64,000 bases of DNA from assembly GCF_005233845.1 (NCBI RefSeq), contig NZ_SZQL01000007.1, positions 62,001-126,000 on the forward strand, given 5' to 3'. Positions 52,868-62,810 of the stretch are shown piece after piece (the stretch's first letter is position 1; each line of letters opens with the position of its first letter). Position numbers and translations under genes: made by a program. The notes beneath the pieces were generated by a model, which was not told the origin of the DNA, searched no databases, and worked only from the letters and a program-made list of their open reading frames with translations. The DNA is from Ilyomonas limi. GTDB lineage: Bacteria; Bacteroidota; Bacteroidia; Chitinophagales; Chitinophagaceae.

Positions 52868-54019
52868 TTAAAAGGCTTCAAAGATATGTTGCAGCACGGC
52901 TTTTTCTACATCCGTTGCTATTTGACCTTTCATTTTTTTCCATTGGTTAATGTGTGTATAAGCTTTTTGCAAATCATATTTTCCGCCGGTTGTACCCCAG
53001 CTAAAATTGGACAAAGTTTTAGGTAACAAGCCTTCACCAAGCACATTGCAACACACACCATATACACTGCCTGTATTGATAGCTGTATTAATGGCAACGC
53101 GGCTGTAATCGCCCATAATTACACCGCATTTATTACCGGCATTCACGTATGTCTGTGCGTAGTCATTCCACAACAAAATATCACCGGCGGTATTTTTCAC
53201 ATTGCTGTTGCTGCTGCCCGCGCCTAAATTGCACCACTGCCCTACTACAGAGTCGCCCAGATAACCATCGTGACCCTTATTGCTAAAAGATTGCACAATG
53301 GAGTTTTTTATCTCGCCGCCTGCCACGCAATGTGTGCCGATAGTTGTAGCACCATAAATTTTAGTGCCCATTTTTAATATTGCTTTTTCGCACAATGCTA
53401 ATGCACCTCTTATCATGCAGCCCTCCATTATTACTGCATTTTTGCCAATATACACCGGACCATCTTTTGCATTAATAATAGCATATTCCACATTGGCTCC
53501 TTCTTCTGCAAAAACATTTTCGGGATGAATAATATGGTTAGTAGAAGATAACGATTGAGAAGTTTTGTTTTGAGTTAATAATTTAAAGTCGTACTCAATA
53601 AAATGCTTATTCCATTGTATCATTTGATGCGCATACTGTAGCCGTTGCACTTTATCCACAGCCGTGAAAATCATGGCGCCATTATCCATTGCCTGCCGCA
53701 GACTCTCGCCTGCCGCCTTGCAGGCAACAACACCGGCTTCATCTTCCAATACTTCACCTTGCTGCAAATTTTTAATGCTGTTTATCAAATCATCAGAAGG
53801 CATCACCTGCGCATCAATAAATGTGTGAATACCTGCTGGCACTTTGGTGTATAGGGCTTGTAGGTAAAGCGCTGTTTCTACGTACACTTCTTCATTTAAT
53901 AAATACCGCCAGCGATCCTGTATAGTGCAAATGCCTGTGCGCATATCTGCTACTGCACGTGTGTAAGTAAGCGGATATAAACCGCTCCGCCTCTCCGTAT
54001 CAAATAAAACAATAGCCAT
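52868..54019 (-). CDS. GlmU-like putative sugar nucleotidyltransferase
   Basis: Protein of 383 residues related to Bacteroidota GlmU-family proteins (NTP_transf_4 N-terminus). Residues about 1-140 form the N-terminal domain, but no GlmU-type LAAGxGTRM start is seen; instead it begins IVLFDTERRSGLYPLTYTRAVADMR. Residues about 165-330 are a left-handed beta helix of hexapeptides (VYIGKNAVIMEGCMIRG, TKIYGATTIGTHC, NLGAGSSNSNVKNT), as in acetyltransferases. It may make an activated sugar for the envelope. A tpiA gene follows closely. Confidence 0.8.
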   Translation of the reverse strand: MAIVLFDTERRSGLYPLTYTRAVADMRTGICTIQDRWRYLLNEEVYVETALYLQALYTKVPAGIHTFIDAQVMPSDDLINSIKNLQQGEVLEDEAGVVACKAAGESLRQAMDNGAMIFTAVDKVQRLQYAHQMIQWNKHFIEYDFKLLTQNKTSQSLSSTNHIIHPENVFAEEGANVEYAIINAKDGPVYIGKNAVIMEGCMIRGALALCEKAILKMGTKIYGATTIGTHCVAGGEIKNSIVQSFSNKGHDGYLGDSVVGQWCNLGAGSSNSNVKNTAGDILLWNDYAQTYVNAGNKCGVIMGDYSRVAINTAINTGSVYGVCCNVLGEGLLPKTLSNFSWGTTGGKYDLQKAYTHINQWKKMKGQIATDVEKAVLQHIFEAF

Positions 54020-54120
54020 GTTGGGGTAAATGTAATGGATTTGGCAGGTTGGTGTAAAAATTAATTATGCAACTTACTGATAGGATAACTAAATTGTAGT
54101 TGAATATTTTTTATTAAAAT

Positions 54121-57100
54121 ATGCAAAGCAGGATTATTATTTTATTAATGATACTTTTACCCTGTTTTGCAGTTGCACAGCAAACGCCTTTTTCGTTCAG
54201 GAAATTGGGCATTAATGATGGTCTTTCGCAAAGCAGTGTTATAGATATTGCAACAGACAGCCTGGGCTTTGTATGGTTTGCCACACAGGATGGATTGAAC
54301 CGCTTTGATGGTAAAGAAGTGGTTGTATATCGCAAAACATTTGATGATGTAACTACGCCTGTAAGCAGCCGGCTGGGAAAACTGGTTTGCGGAGAAGATC
54401 ATATAATCTGGCTGATAAGTACCGGCGGCCGATTAGAAAAATTCAACTTAATAAGAGAACAATTTGAGGCCATTCATCGGCTGGGCAACGACAGCACTTT
54501 ATTGCCCGCAGTTAATTGTATATACAACGATAAAGCACTGCTTCTGCTGGGCACTGCGCAAGGCATTTACTTATATCATCATCGTACAAAACAATTAAAC
54601 CATATAACAGTCGATACGCTTGCAGAACCACATCTCAACAGCAATAATATTCAGGCAATTCACAAAGATCATTTTCAACATTACTGGCTGCTCACCGATA
54701 ACGGCATTACTGTTTTAGATACCGCCGGAAAAATTATCCAGTCTTTTTTGTATAGCAATGATCCCGATAAAACAACATGGATTTCGTGCAGTGCAATGGC
54801 ACAGGATAACGAGGGCAATTATTGGTTAGGCACTTACGGAAAAGGTGTTTTTTATAAAAGCAAAGAAGTCAACAGCTTTATTACGTTTAAAATAACGGGC
54901 AATAAACAGATACCGCAAAATACGGTTACTGAAGCCGTTTTGGCCGATGATAATGGCAATGTATGGATAGGCACTTACGGCGATGGCTTATATGTGCTAA
55001 ATGCAGCAACTCATAAATTACAACATTACACCGCCGATTATAACAATCCTTTTTCGCTATCGTACAACGATATTTTAAGCATCAAAAAAGACAACTATGG
55101 CGGCATCTGGCTGGGCACCGATGGTGGCGGCGTGAACCACTACGACAAACGTTTCAACAATTTTGATTTACTGAATAAAAGCAATGTACCCGAAAACATT
55201 GCCATTCAACAGGTGAGAAGTGTAACTACCGATTCTTCGGGCGGTTTGTGGATTGGTACTTCCAACTTGGGACTTACCTATACCAATGCCGCACGCGACA
55301 GCTTTGTTACATTTCATTTTCCACCTTACCAGGCAGGGCTTAGCAATTACGACCGCATTGTTTCGCTGTTATGCGACAACGATGGTGATGTGTGGGTAGG
55401 CACGCAAGGCAATGGATTGCTTATTCTTAATCATCAGACCCAACAAATAAAAAACCGCTTTTATCCGGGCGCCGCTGCTGCCCTGCCCGATCATACAATT
55501 TGGTGTATGCTACCGCATAGTGCTACACAGGTGTGGATAGGCACCCGAAATGCTGGCTTGTGCCTGATGGATAAAAACAAAGGGGTTATAAAACAATTTA
55601 CCAATACCGGAAATGAGGGTGAACGTTTGCCCGAAAACAATGTGCGTGCATTGGTACGGATGGATGATTCTACCGTTTGCATTGGCTTCGACAAAGCAGG
55701 TGTTCAACTGCTGAATACGCGTACATTTAAAATAATAAATCCAAATATTCCTTTCGGGCAACTGGCGGGCGAACAAGCTGTGCTGAAAACACTCTGTTAT
55801 CAGCCACCTTATATTTGGATAGGCACCTTGGGCAGAGGATTGATTGCATGGAATGAAAAAACCAACAATACTTATTGGATAACAGAAAAACAAGGCTTAC
55901 CCAACAATACTATTTACAGCATTATACCCGAAAAAAAAGGTATGCTTTGGATGAGTACCAACAATGGTTTGTGCAGTTTTTTACCGCCTGTCAACCTGCA
56001 CCATACTACTGCTTCCAACTTTAGCCGCTACACTGCCGAAGACGGATTGCAAAGCAATGAGTTTAACACCGGCGCTCACTATATGTCTGGCGATAGTGTT
56101 TTTTATGTTGGTGGTATTAGCGGGTTATCTATGTTTAAGCCTTCAAAACTTCTCAATGCCTCGCTACCGGCAAAAGCCGCCATTACGCATATTCAAGTGA
56201 ATAACCAACCGATGGAAAGCGATACGGCAGATGTGTATAAGAAAATATTGCACTTATCTTATCAGCAAAACTCTTTATCCTTTTCCTTTGCAGCGTTGGG
56301 CTTAGTTTCGCAAAGCAGAGTGCATTATTATTATCGCTTATTGAACTACGGTACCAAATGGATAGATGCCGGTAACCGCAATTATGCAGCTTATACCAAT
56401 TTGCCGCCGGGCAGCTACACTATGCAGGTAAAAGCCACAAACAACGCAGGCAACACCAATGCACCCATTACCGAATTAAACATTATTATTCATCCGCCTT
56501 TCTGGCGTACATGGTGGTTTGCAGCTTTATGTACTTTTGCTGTAATAGGCTTGCTGTATGCTTTGTACAGGTATCGCATCAGCCAGTTATTACATGTGCA
56601 GCAAACGCGCAACCGCATTGCCTCCGATCTGCACGATGATATTGGCTCTACGCTTACCAACATCAGTTTGCTGGCTGAATTAAGCAGAAAAAAATTGCCC
56701 CCCGGCAACGAAGAAGCAACCCTTTTTTTAAAGCGCATTTCCGAAGAAGTGCAGCAGTTTAGCCAGGCACTGGATGATATTGTTTGGAGTATCAACACCA
56801 GCAACGATACGCTGGAGCAAACGGCAGCGAGGATGCGACGCTATGCAGGCGAAATATTTGAAGGCGCCAACATCAATTATTCGCTCTTTATGGATGAACC
56901 ATTTGCGCAGCACAAGCTGAATATGGAGCAGCGCCGCGATTGCTTTTTGATGTATAAAGAAGTAATTAACAATATTTATAAACACGCCAATGCCACCGAA
57001 GTAAACATTCGTGTAACCATGAATAAAAATCACCTGAATATTATTATACAGGATAACGGGAACGGATTTGATACAAATAGCATTACACACCGCAACGGCG

Positions 57101-57201
57101 TCAAAAATATTCGTCGCCGGGCAGCAAAATGGAACGGAACGGTGCTTATTGAATCTGTAAAAGGGAAAGGCACTACCGTGCAGATTAGTATGGTGGCGTA
57201 A
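54121..57201 (+). CDS. Two-component sensor kinase with beta-propeller sensor
   Basis: Membrane kinase of 1026 residues. A signal peptide (1-20) precedes a long periplasmic propeller with repeating LGFVWFATQDGLNRFDG-type blades and IWIGT motifs (about 25-620), then a Y_Y_Y domain (about 690-755), and one transmembrane helix (about 794-816). The cytosolic HisKA_3 region has ASDLHDDIGSTL (phospho-His about 838), and the HATPase_c domain has NNIYKHANATE and IIIQDNGNGFD. These sensors often read glycan or polymer signals in Bacteroidota. The response-regulator gene is 59 bases downstream. No SusCD genes are nearby to name a ligand. Confidence 0.92.
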   Translation: MQSRIIILLMILLPCFAVAQQTPFSFRKLGINDGLSQSSVIDIATDSLGFVWFATQDGLNRFDGKEVVVYRKTFDDVTTPVSSRLGKLVCGEDHIIWLISTGGRLEKFNLIREQFEAIHRLGNDSTLLPAVNCIYNDKALLLLGTAQGIYLYHHRTKQLNHITVDTLAEPHLNSNNIQAIHKDHFQHYWLLTDNGITVLDTAGKIIQSFLYSNDPDKTTWISCSAMAQDNEGNYWLGTYGKGVFYKSKEVNSFITFKITGNKQIPQNTVTEAVLADDNGNVWIGTYGDGLYVLNAATHKLQHYTADYNNPFSLSYNDILSIKKDNYGGIWLGTDGGGVNHYDKRFNNFDLLNKSNVPENIAIQQVRSVTTDSSGGLWIGTSNLGLTYTNAARDSFVTFHFPPYQAGLSNYDRIVSLLCDNDGDVWVGTQGNGLLILNHQTQQIKNRFYPGAAAALPDHTIWCMLPHSATQVWIGTRNAGLCLMDKNKGVIKQFTNTGNEGERLPENNVRALVRMDDSTVCIGFDKAGVQLLNTRTFKIINPNIPFGQLAGEQAVLKTLCYQPPYIWIGTLGRGLIAWNEKTNNTYWITEKQGLPNNTIYSIIPEKKGMLWMSTNNGLCSFLPPVNLHHTTASNFSRYTAEDGLQSNEFNTGAHYMSGDSVFYVGGISGLSMFKPSKLLNASLPAKAAITHIQVNNQPMESDTADVYKKILHLSYQQNSLSFSFAALGLVSQSRVHYYYRLLNYGTKWIDAGNRNYAAYTNLPPGSYTMQVKATNNAGNTNAPITELNIIIHPPFWRTWWFAALCTFAVIGLLYALYRYRISQLLHVQQTRNRIASDLHDDIGSTLTNISLLAELSRKKLPPGNEEATLFLKRISEEVQQFSQALDDIVWSINTSNDTLEQTAARMRRYAGEIFEGANINYSLFMDEPFAQHKLNMEQRRDCFLMYKEVINNIYKHANATEVNIRVTMNKNHLNIIIQDNGNGFDTNSITHRNGVKNIRRRAAKWNGTVLIESVKGKGTTVQISMVA

Positions 57202-57260
57202 AAACAATAATCACTCAAATGAGTTAGTTATGCTGTAGCTTAGAAACTTAATTTTATAAA

Positions 57261-57887
57261 ATGCCTGCCTCTATCGTACTCTTTGAAGACAACGACCGCC
57301 TGCGCGAGTCGCTTACCTACCTGCTTAATATGAATGGTTATACTGTAATGGGCAGCTATGGGCAATGTAGTGAAGCCAGCCTTATAGCCAGAGTGTATAA
57401 GCCCGATGTAGTGCTGATGGACATAGACATGCCCGGTATCAGTGGCATTGCGGGTGTGCAGATGATAAAGGAATCCAACCCCGATACCGCCGTAATTATG
57501 TACACGGTATTTGAAGATGATGAAAAGTTGTTTCAATGCCTGTGCGCTGGTGCCAATGGTTATTTGCTGAAGAAAACGCCACCGGCAAAACTGTTTGATG
57601 CCATTAATGAAGTGCTCGAAGGCGGTGCGCCCATGTCGCCCATTATTGCTCAAAAGGTATTAAGCACTTTCAGGACAAAGCAGGAAGTAAATAAGTACAA
57701 TTTATCGCTGCGCGAAAAAGAAGTATTGCAATGGTTAAGCAAAGGCTACAGCATCAAAATGATTGCAACCGAAATGGATATTGCTTTTGATACGGTGCGC
57801 TCGCACCTGAAAAATATTTATCAGAAACTACACGTCAACTGTGGTAAAGAAGCTATTGCCAAAGCGTTGAGTGAAAGAATTGTATAA
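57261..57887 (+). CDS. LuxR/NarL-type response regulator
   Basis: Cytosolic DNA-binding partner of the upstream kinase, 208 residues. The receiver has the acidic pocket Glu9-Asp10, phospho-Asp54 in VLMDIDMPGISG, and the late Lys in GANGYLLKKTPP. The C-terminal HTH (about 145-205) has LSLREKEVLQWLSKGYSIKMIATEMDIAFDTVRSHLKNIYQKL, the LuxR-type recognition region. It is predicted to be dimerised by phosphorylation and to activate promoters whose targets cannot be deduced here. Confidence 0.94.
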   Translation: MPASIVLFEDNDRLRESLTYLLNMNGYTVMGSYGQCSEASLIARVYKPDVVLMDIDMPGISGIAGVQMIKESNPDTAVIMYTVFEDDEKLFQCLCAGANGYLLKKTPPAKLFDAINEVLEGGAPMSPIIAQKVLSTFRTKQEVNKYNLSLREKEVLQWLSKGYSIKMIATEMDIAFDTVRSHLKNIYQKLHVNCGKEAIAKALSERIV

Positions 57888-58257
57888 TTTTCTGAACCAT
57901 AAAGCATAACAATACAACAGTTTAAGAGGCTTAAATAAGCTGTCTCTTATTTGAAATTTATCAGCAACAAATGCTCCTTAACGGCCGGTGGGGCAGGATA
58001 CAATTTGGTTCAGCCCTACTACTCAAAATGGGGATTGGCGGCAGCTCTATTTTACTTCAAATTTGTTTTGCTTTTACAAAAGAATTTCAATCCTATTCCC
58101 CTAAAAATCACTTTTACTAAACAAAGAGTTCATTTCAAGCCTCAACCCATAAAAGATCTTTGTTCAAAAGCAGCAGTACGGCCAATGTGTTGGTTGTGGC
58201 GTAGATGTCGAAGCCTTTGTACCCTTGTTATGGAAACCAATATTCATCATAAATAAT
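57888..58257. other. Intergenic region after the response regulator, no convincing gene
   Basis: About 370 bases downstream of the response-regulator gene. A 101-codon frame from a TTG at 57951 ends right before the 58258 hairpin, but its composition is unlike the neighbours. A second frame yields QQYGQCVGCGVDVEAF, which reads as a decayed fragment. No gene is asserted. Confidence 0.35.
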
Positions 58258-58285
58258 AAAGCGTTGCAATTATTTGCAATGCTTT
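58258..58285 (+). terminator. Terminator-like hairpin in the 58.2 kb gap
   Basis: A 12-bp stem with one wobble (aaagcgttgcaa with ttgcaatgcttt), a four-base loop and a T-rich tail. It could end transcription from the two-component genes 370 bases upstream, or a transcript of the intervening region. Confidence 0.6.
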
Positions 58286-58497
58286 TCTATTTAGTACATT
58301 CTAACATAACTATCTTTAGAACACAAACAAACTCCGGATGGTAATACCCCCTCTGATTGAAGACTACCGGTGGGCATACCAGCCGTTGATAGTAAATAAT
58401 CGGACTGACAGTGTATTTAGTAAGATTATAAATGAGTGTAAAATAAGAGCGAGATACCTGGTTTAGCCATTCTGCTTTTCATATAGTCACCTATTAA

Positions 58498-59583
58498 TCA
58501 GCTCCATGCTTTTCTTAAAAAACGCAGCCAGTTGCCGTACGATATATTGTCAATATCTTCTCCATTATAGCCTCGTTTAGCAAGCAATGTTGGTATTATT
58601 TGCAGGTCGGCAATGGTGTGCAAATCATAGGGGCATTGCTCGCGTCCGAAAGCACCATCCAAATCGCTGCCTATAGCCACATGCAACGTATTGCCTGCAA
58701 GCTGGCAAATATGGTCAATATGGTCAATTACGCTATCTAAACTGCATTGCATTCCTTCCGGTGTAGAAACGCCGCGCATCCAAGCCGGTACTATCATCCA
58801 TGCATCCATCGCAACGCCAATCACAGCATCCCGCTCCATCAGTGCTTTTATCATATCATCACTAAACTGGCGATTGTGATTGACCAGTGCACGGCAGTTG
58901 TTATGGCTTGCCCATACATACCCCCTGAACAAATCCAATGCATCCCAAAAAGCATCATCGCACAAATGGGTTGCATCCAATATGATATTCATGCGCTCCA
59001 TTGCTTTCAGCAATTCTTTGCCCTGCTCATTCAAGTGTCCGGTTGCATCAGTACCGTTGGCATATCTTCCCGGTCCGTAATGCGCAGGACCAACGGCTCT
59101 TAAACCATATTCATAAGCCCGCTCCAAATGTTGTATAGTAATGAGCGAATCGGCACCTTCCAAACTTAACATATAACCAATGGGGTTATTTTCATTCGGC
59201 TCATCATTCATCCACAAAGCAATATGCTCATTGAGTGCATGTATATCTTTAATCATCTTCATTTCACCCGCCTCCTCCATTGCTTTATACCATGCGAGCT
59301 GCCCCTGCGTTTGCGCCCATGCCTGTTGTGGCGAATGCCAGCCGGGCAGCGTATTTTCCGGCGCCACATACCGTGCAATTTGCGTAGCAACCACCAGCCC
59401 GGTATTACCCTTGCGAAGCGCCGGTAAGGATACTGTTGCCTTACCTCTGTCGGGCTTATCATTCATGCCTTTTTCGCGTTTATTAATAACATCGACAGGC
59501 AGGCGCAAATCCCTGTTCCACTCCAAAGCATTCATACTTAAATCGAGGTGTGCATCTATAATAAAGCGAGGCTTTTGTTGCAT
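58498..59583 (-). CDS. Membrane-dipeptidase-family (M19) peptidase
   Basis: Zn-dependent dipeptidase, 361 residues, related to renal dipeptidase; some bacterial members prefer a D-amino acid at the C-terminal position. Motifs: IIDAHLDLSM near the N-terminus, MLSLEGADSL with the bridging Glu, ILDATHLCDDAFWD, ASHNNCRALVNHNRQFSDD and the C-terminal AIGSDLDGAFG. No signal peptide is obvious, so it is probably cytosolic. It is the last gene of a minus-strand run with a D-threonine-aldolase-like gene 16 bases upstream and a RidA gene before that, which suggests D-amino-acid use. Confidence 0.9.
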   Translation of the reverse strand: MQQKPRFIIDAHLDLSMNALEWNRDLRLPVDVINKREKGMNDKPDRGKATVSLPALRKGNTGLVVATQIARYVAPENTLPGWHSPQQAWAQTQGQLAWYKAMEEAGEMKMIKDIHALNEHIALWMNDEPNENNPIGYMLSLEGADSLITIQHLERAYEYGLRAVGPAHYGPGRYANGTDATGHLNEQGKELLKAMERMNIILDATHLCDDAFWDALDLFRGYVWASHNNCRALVNHNRQFSDDMIKALMERDAVIGVAMDAWMIVPAWMRGVSTPEGMQCSLDSVIDHIDHICQLAGNTLHVAIGSDLDGAFGREQCPYDLHTIADLQIIPTLLAKRGYNGEDIDNISYGNWLRFLRKAWS

Positions 59584-59599
59584 AGTCCTATATGTGGTT

Positions 59600-60703
59600 C
59601 TATATGTTGATGGAGCGGTTGCGGCTAATTACTTTCCAGCTATCAACCATACTGCTATTTTCAATTACATAAGCAGTATCGTACAAAGCTACTGTTGGAC
59701 AAATGTGTACGGGCACACCATATAATACATCGCCGGGTTTGTATTGATTACCCGCAGGCACCTGTAGTACCAAATGTTCTTCACTTTGCGCAGTGGGAAC
59801 CGCACCGGGTGCATTTAAAAAATGTACTCTCGGTAAAGGATTTTCGGCAGCCACCGATTTATGCCCCAGATCGGTGCAAATCGTTTGTTCATCTATAATT
59901 GATATAACTCTCGAAATGAGCAATGCTGCATATTCAAATGGTTCATCGGGAAGCGCATGTTTATACCCCCAATCCCAAAAAACAAAAGTGCCAGGACTAC
60001 ATTCTACGTGTGCACGATGCACATGCGTTGGAAAAGTGGGCGTGCCACCCATAACGATTTGTAATGAATGCTGCAATAATGTTGATGCTTGCTGCCAAAG
60101 CAGTTCTATACTTTTAAAAGCTTCATCAGACTTTGCCTGCCGCACCACAAGATCGCTGTCGCGAATATGCCCATCATAAGCTTGCAAACCTGCAATCTGA
60201 ATACCTTTGTAACCTTTTATTGTTTGCAATAAATTCATCACTTTTTGCGGCACAATGCCAGTACGGTTCATGCCGGTATTTACATCAATAAAAATGGGCA
60301 ACAACACACCATTCCGTTCGCATATATTGGATAGCTGCAATGCAGTTTCTTCGTTATCTATCAGGCAGGAAAAAGTGGTATTCGGATAAGCTTTTACCAG
60401 CTTGATTAACCGCTCTATTTTCGGTCCTACCGGCTGATAAGCGAGTAATATATCCTTTGCATCAATTTGCGCCAGCATCTCTGCTTCGGCAATAGTAGCG
60501 CACTTAAATTTGGTGATACCCGCATCCATCATCAGCTTGCATACTTCAGCTATTTTATTGGTTTTTACATGCGGTCTTAATTTGTTTGCATCACCAATCA
60601 TTTGCAGTGCCAATGTAATGTTTTGCTTCACCCGTTCAGGATAAATGACCAATGCAGGAGAATCTATTTCATCAATATTTTTTATGGAATACCATTCATT
60701 CAT
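59600..60703 (-). CDS. D-threonine aldolase / D-serine dehydratase-like PLP enzyme
   Basis: Fold-type III (alanine-racemase-like) PLP protein of 367 residues. The PLP Lys is in LRPHVKTNKIAEV (Lys47), VNTGMNRTGI and AGLQAYDGHIRD follow in the barrel, GGTPTFPTHVH is near the phosphate site, and the C-terminal VHICPTVALY supplies the His and Cys that bind the activating metal. Such enzymes cleave D-threonine or dehydrate D-serine; the motifs alone do not separate these. The neighbours, an M19 dipeptidase and RidA, fit D-amino-acid breakdown, and RidA would suit the dehydratase option. Confidence 0.85.
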   Translation of the reverse strand: MNEWYSIKNIDEIDSPALVIYPERVKQNITLALQMIGDANKLRPHVKTNKIAEVCKLMMDAGITKFKCATIAEAEMLAQIDAKDILLAYQPVGPKIERLIKLVKAYPNTTFSCLIDNEETALQLSNICERNGVLLPIFIDVNTGMNRTGIVPQKVMNLLQTIKGYKGIQIAGLQAYDGHIRDSDLVVRQAKSDEAFKSIELLWQQASTLLQHSLQIVMGGTPTFPTHVHRAHVECSPGTFVFWDWGYKHALPDEPFEYAALLISRVISIIDEQTICTDLGHKSVAAENPLPRVHFLNAPGAVPTAQSEEHLVLQVPAGNQYKPGDVLYGVPVHICPTVALYDTAYVIENSSMVDSWKVISRNRSINI

Positions 60704-60720
60704 GGAATATAAATTTTTAT

Positions 60721-60790
60721 AGCCGCGAAGATGCCAAGGCGCAAAGATGTATCGAAAATATTTTCAGATACTCAGCGCCTTTGTGGTTTA
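60721..60790. repeat. Palindromic interspersed repeat between the PLP and RidA genes
   Basis: Contains a near-perfect inner palindrome (60749-60771, gtatcgaaaat with attttc-a-gatac) and flanking aaggcgcaaag with an inverse agcgcctttgtgg. It resembles the gcgccaaggcgcaaag type of repeat widespread in Bacteroidota. It occupies the gap and reaches the RidA stop codon. Confidence 0.55.
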
Positions 60791-61258
60791 AACTAATTCA
60801 AACAAAGCTTCAATTTCCACCGGTATATTATCGGGTAAAGAACCAAGGCCAACAGCGCTCCTGGTGCCAATACCATTGTCTTCACCCCATACAGCGGCAA
60901 ACAATTCGCTGCAACCGTTGATGATATACGGATGCTTTAAAAAGCCGGGCGTGCAATTCACCATACCTAATACTTTTATCACCCTTTTTATCTTATCCAA
61001 ACTGCCCAGGTGTGTGCGTATTGTAGATAACATGGTTAAACCCACCTGACGTGCAGCGGCTTTTCCGGCTTCCATATCTATATCGCTGCCAATACGCCCG
61101 ATAATGAGTTTGCCATCGTCCTGCACCGGCCCGTGGCCAGATAAATACAAGTATTTTCCATCTACCAGATAAGGCTTGTAAACACCCAATGGCCTGGGTG
61201 CCGGCGGCAGCGCATAGCCCAATGCTGCAAAGTTTTCTTCAGCTTTTTTTGTTTGCAT
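60788..61258 (-). CDS. RidA family (YjgF/YER057c/UK114) protein
   Basis: Enamine/imine deaminase-like protein of 156 residues, longer than the usual 125-130 and closer to the YjgF subfamily with a C-terminal extension. LYLSGHGPVQDDGKLIIGRIG and AARQVGLTMLSTI form the core. The late GTRSAVGLGSLPDNIPVEIEALFELV holds the conserved Arg that binds carboxylate. RidA hydrolyses reactive enamines such as 2-aminoacrylate. Divergent from the DUF1080 gene. Confidence 0.92.
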   Translation of the reverse strand: MQTKKAEENFAALGYALPPAPRPLGVYKPYLVDGKYLYLSGHGPVQDDGKLIIGRIGSDIDMEAGKAAARQVGLTMLSTIRTHLGSLDKIKRVIKVLGMVNCTPGFLKHPYIINGCSELFAAVWGEDNGIGTRSAVGLGSLPDNIPVEIEALFELV

Positions 61259-61421
61259 AAAAAGTACATTTTATAGCCACTAATAAGCGGTGGCTGGTGT
61301 TGTAAAATCGGTAGCTTTTTTTTTGAAAAAGGCAAGTGTACTGTTTTTTCTATAATTTGCCCACGTTTGTTTTAAAGCTAACGATAACACATTCATCATT
61401 GCTTCTTTATTATTCATAGCC

Positions 61422-62804
61422 ATGAAAAAAATGAAAACACTTTTTGCAGTATGCTTTTCTTTGTCGTTGATTAGTATTGCAACCGCACAAACTTCCCCCA
61501 GCGGCTGGACTTCCCTGTTTGACGGTAAAACACTCAACGGCTGGAAGCAGGCAGTAGGCACCGCCACTTACACAGTAGATAACGGTATGATTGTGGGCGC
61601 CACCGTAGTAGGTTCGCCCAATTCTTTTTTAATAACAGATAAAGAATATGGCGATTTTATTTTAGAAGCCGATATAAAAGTAGAAGATACCACTTCCAAT
61701 TCAGGCGTACAGTTCAGAAGTCATTACAATGCCCAAGGCAATGGAGGCAAAGGCAAAGTGTTTGGCTATCAATTTGAAATTGATCCATCGGCACGCGCCT
61801 GGAGCGGTGGTTTGTATGACGAAGGCAGAAGAGACTGGCTGTATCCTATGTCACTGCATCCCGAAGCGCAAAATGCTTTTAAGTTGGGGCAGTTTAACAA
61901 AGTGCATATTGAGTGCTTTGGCAACGAAATAAAAACCTGGCTCAACGATGTGCCGGCTGCTTTTGTGGTGGATACGGTAGATAAAAGCGGTTTTATTGGC
62001 TTGCAGGTGCATAGCATTGGCAATAATGCTCAGCTTGCCGGCGAGAAAATTTATTTCAAAAATATCCGCATCAAAACAACCGGCATCAAGCCTGCTCCAT
62101 TTCCAAAGAATGTGTATGTAGTAAATAATATTCCTAATTCTTTGAGTAATTATGAAAAGAACAGCGGCTGGAAATTGTTGTTTGATGGGGTGGATAGCAA
62201 AGGCTGGCGTGGCGCTTACAAAGATGCTTTTCCAACCAGCGAATGGGTAATCAGAGATGGTACTATCACTGTGCTTTCGTCCGCAGGAAAAGAGGGCGGC
62301 AATGCGGGTGATATTGTTACCTTAGACCAGTACAGTGCGTTTGATTTATCTTTTCAATTTAAGCTCACGCCGGGTGCCAACAGCGGGGTAAAATACTTTG
62401 TAACCTTAACCGAAAACAACACCGGCTCTGCTATTGGCTTAGAATATCAGGTACTGGACGATTCGTTGCATCCCGATGCAAAACTGGGCAAAAATGGCGA
62501 TAGAACGATGGCTTCTTTGTACGATTTAATTCCTGCAAACAAGCAAAAACGTTTTATACATCAGCCCGGCGAGTGGAATACCGGCCGCATTGTGGTGTAC
62601 CCTAATAATCATGTAGAGCATTATCTAAATGGCGTTAAAGTGCTGGAGTATGAGAGAGGTTCGAAAGAATTTAGAGCATTGGTTGCAGAAAGCAAATACA
62701 AGATATGGCCAAACTTTGGCGAAGCCAAACAAGGACATATTTTATTGCAGGACCACGGCAACGAAGTGAGCTTTAGAAGCATTAAGATAAGAGTGATGAA
62801 GTAG
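61422..62804 (+). CDS. Double DUF1080 (3-keto-disaccharide hydrolase-like) protein
   Basis: Secreted protein of 460 residues with a signal peptide (residues 1-22). It has two concanavalin-like DUF1080 domains: residues about 25-220 starting SGWTSLFDGKTLNGW and about 243-458 starting SGWKLLFDGVDSKGW. DUF1080 proteins include hydrolases that cleave 3-keto-glycosides made by oxidoreductases. It is 165 bases upstream of a Tat-type Gfo/Idh/MocA gene on the same strand, which would make such keto sugars. Domain order and pairing are consistent with an alternative glycan breakdown route in the periplasm. Confidence 0.9.
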   Translation: MKKMKTLFAVCFSLSLISIATAQTSPSGWTSLFDGKTLNGWKQAVGTATYTVDNGMIVGATVVGSPNSFLITDKEYGDFILEADIKVEDTTSNSGVQFRSHYNAQGNGGKGKVFGYQFEIDPSARAWSGGLYDEGRRDWLYPMSLHPEAQNAFKLGQFNKVHIECFGNEIKTWLNDVPAAFVVDTVDKSGFIGLQVHSIGNNAQLAGEKIYFKNIRIKTTGIKPAPFPKNVYVVNNIPNSLSNYEKNSGWKLLFDGVDSKGWRGAYKDAFPTSEWVIRDGTITVLSSAGKEGGNAGDIVTLDQYSAFDLSFQFKLTPGANSGVKYFVTLTENNTGSAIGLEYQVLDDSLHPDAKLGKNGDRTMASLYDLIPANKQKRFIHQPGEWNTGRIVVYPNNHVEHYLNGVKVLEYERGSKEFRALVAESKYKIWPNFGEAKQGHILLQDHGNEVSFRSIKIRVMK

Positions 62805-62810
62805 CGTCTT

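Noticed and set aside
57951-58256. 101-codon plus-strand frame after the response regulator
   Set aside because: TTG start, odd composition and no family pattern; listed only as an intergenic observation.
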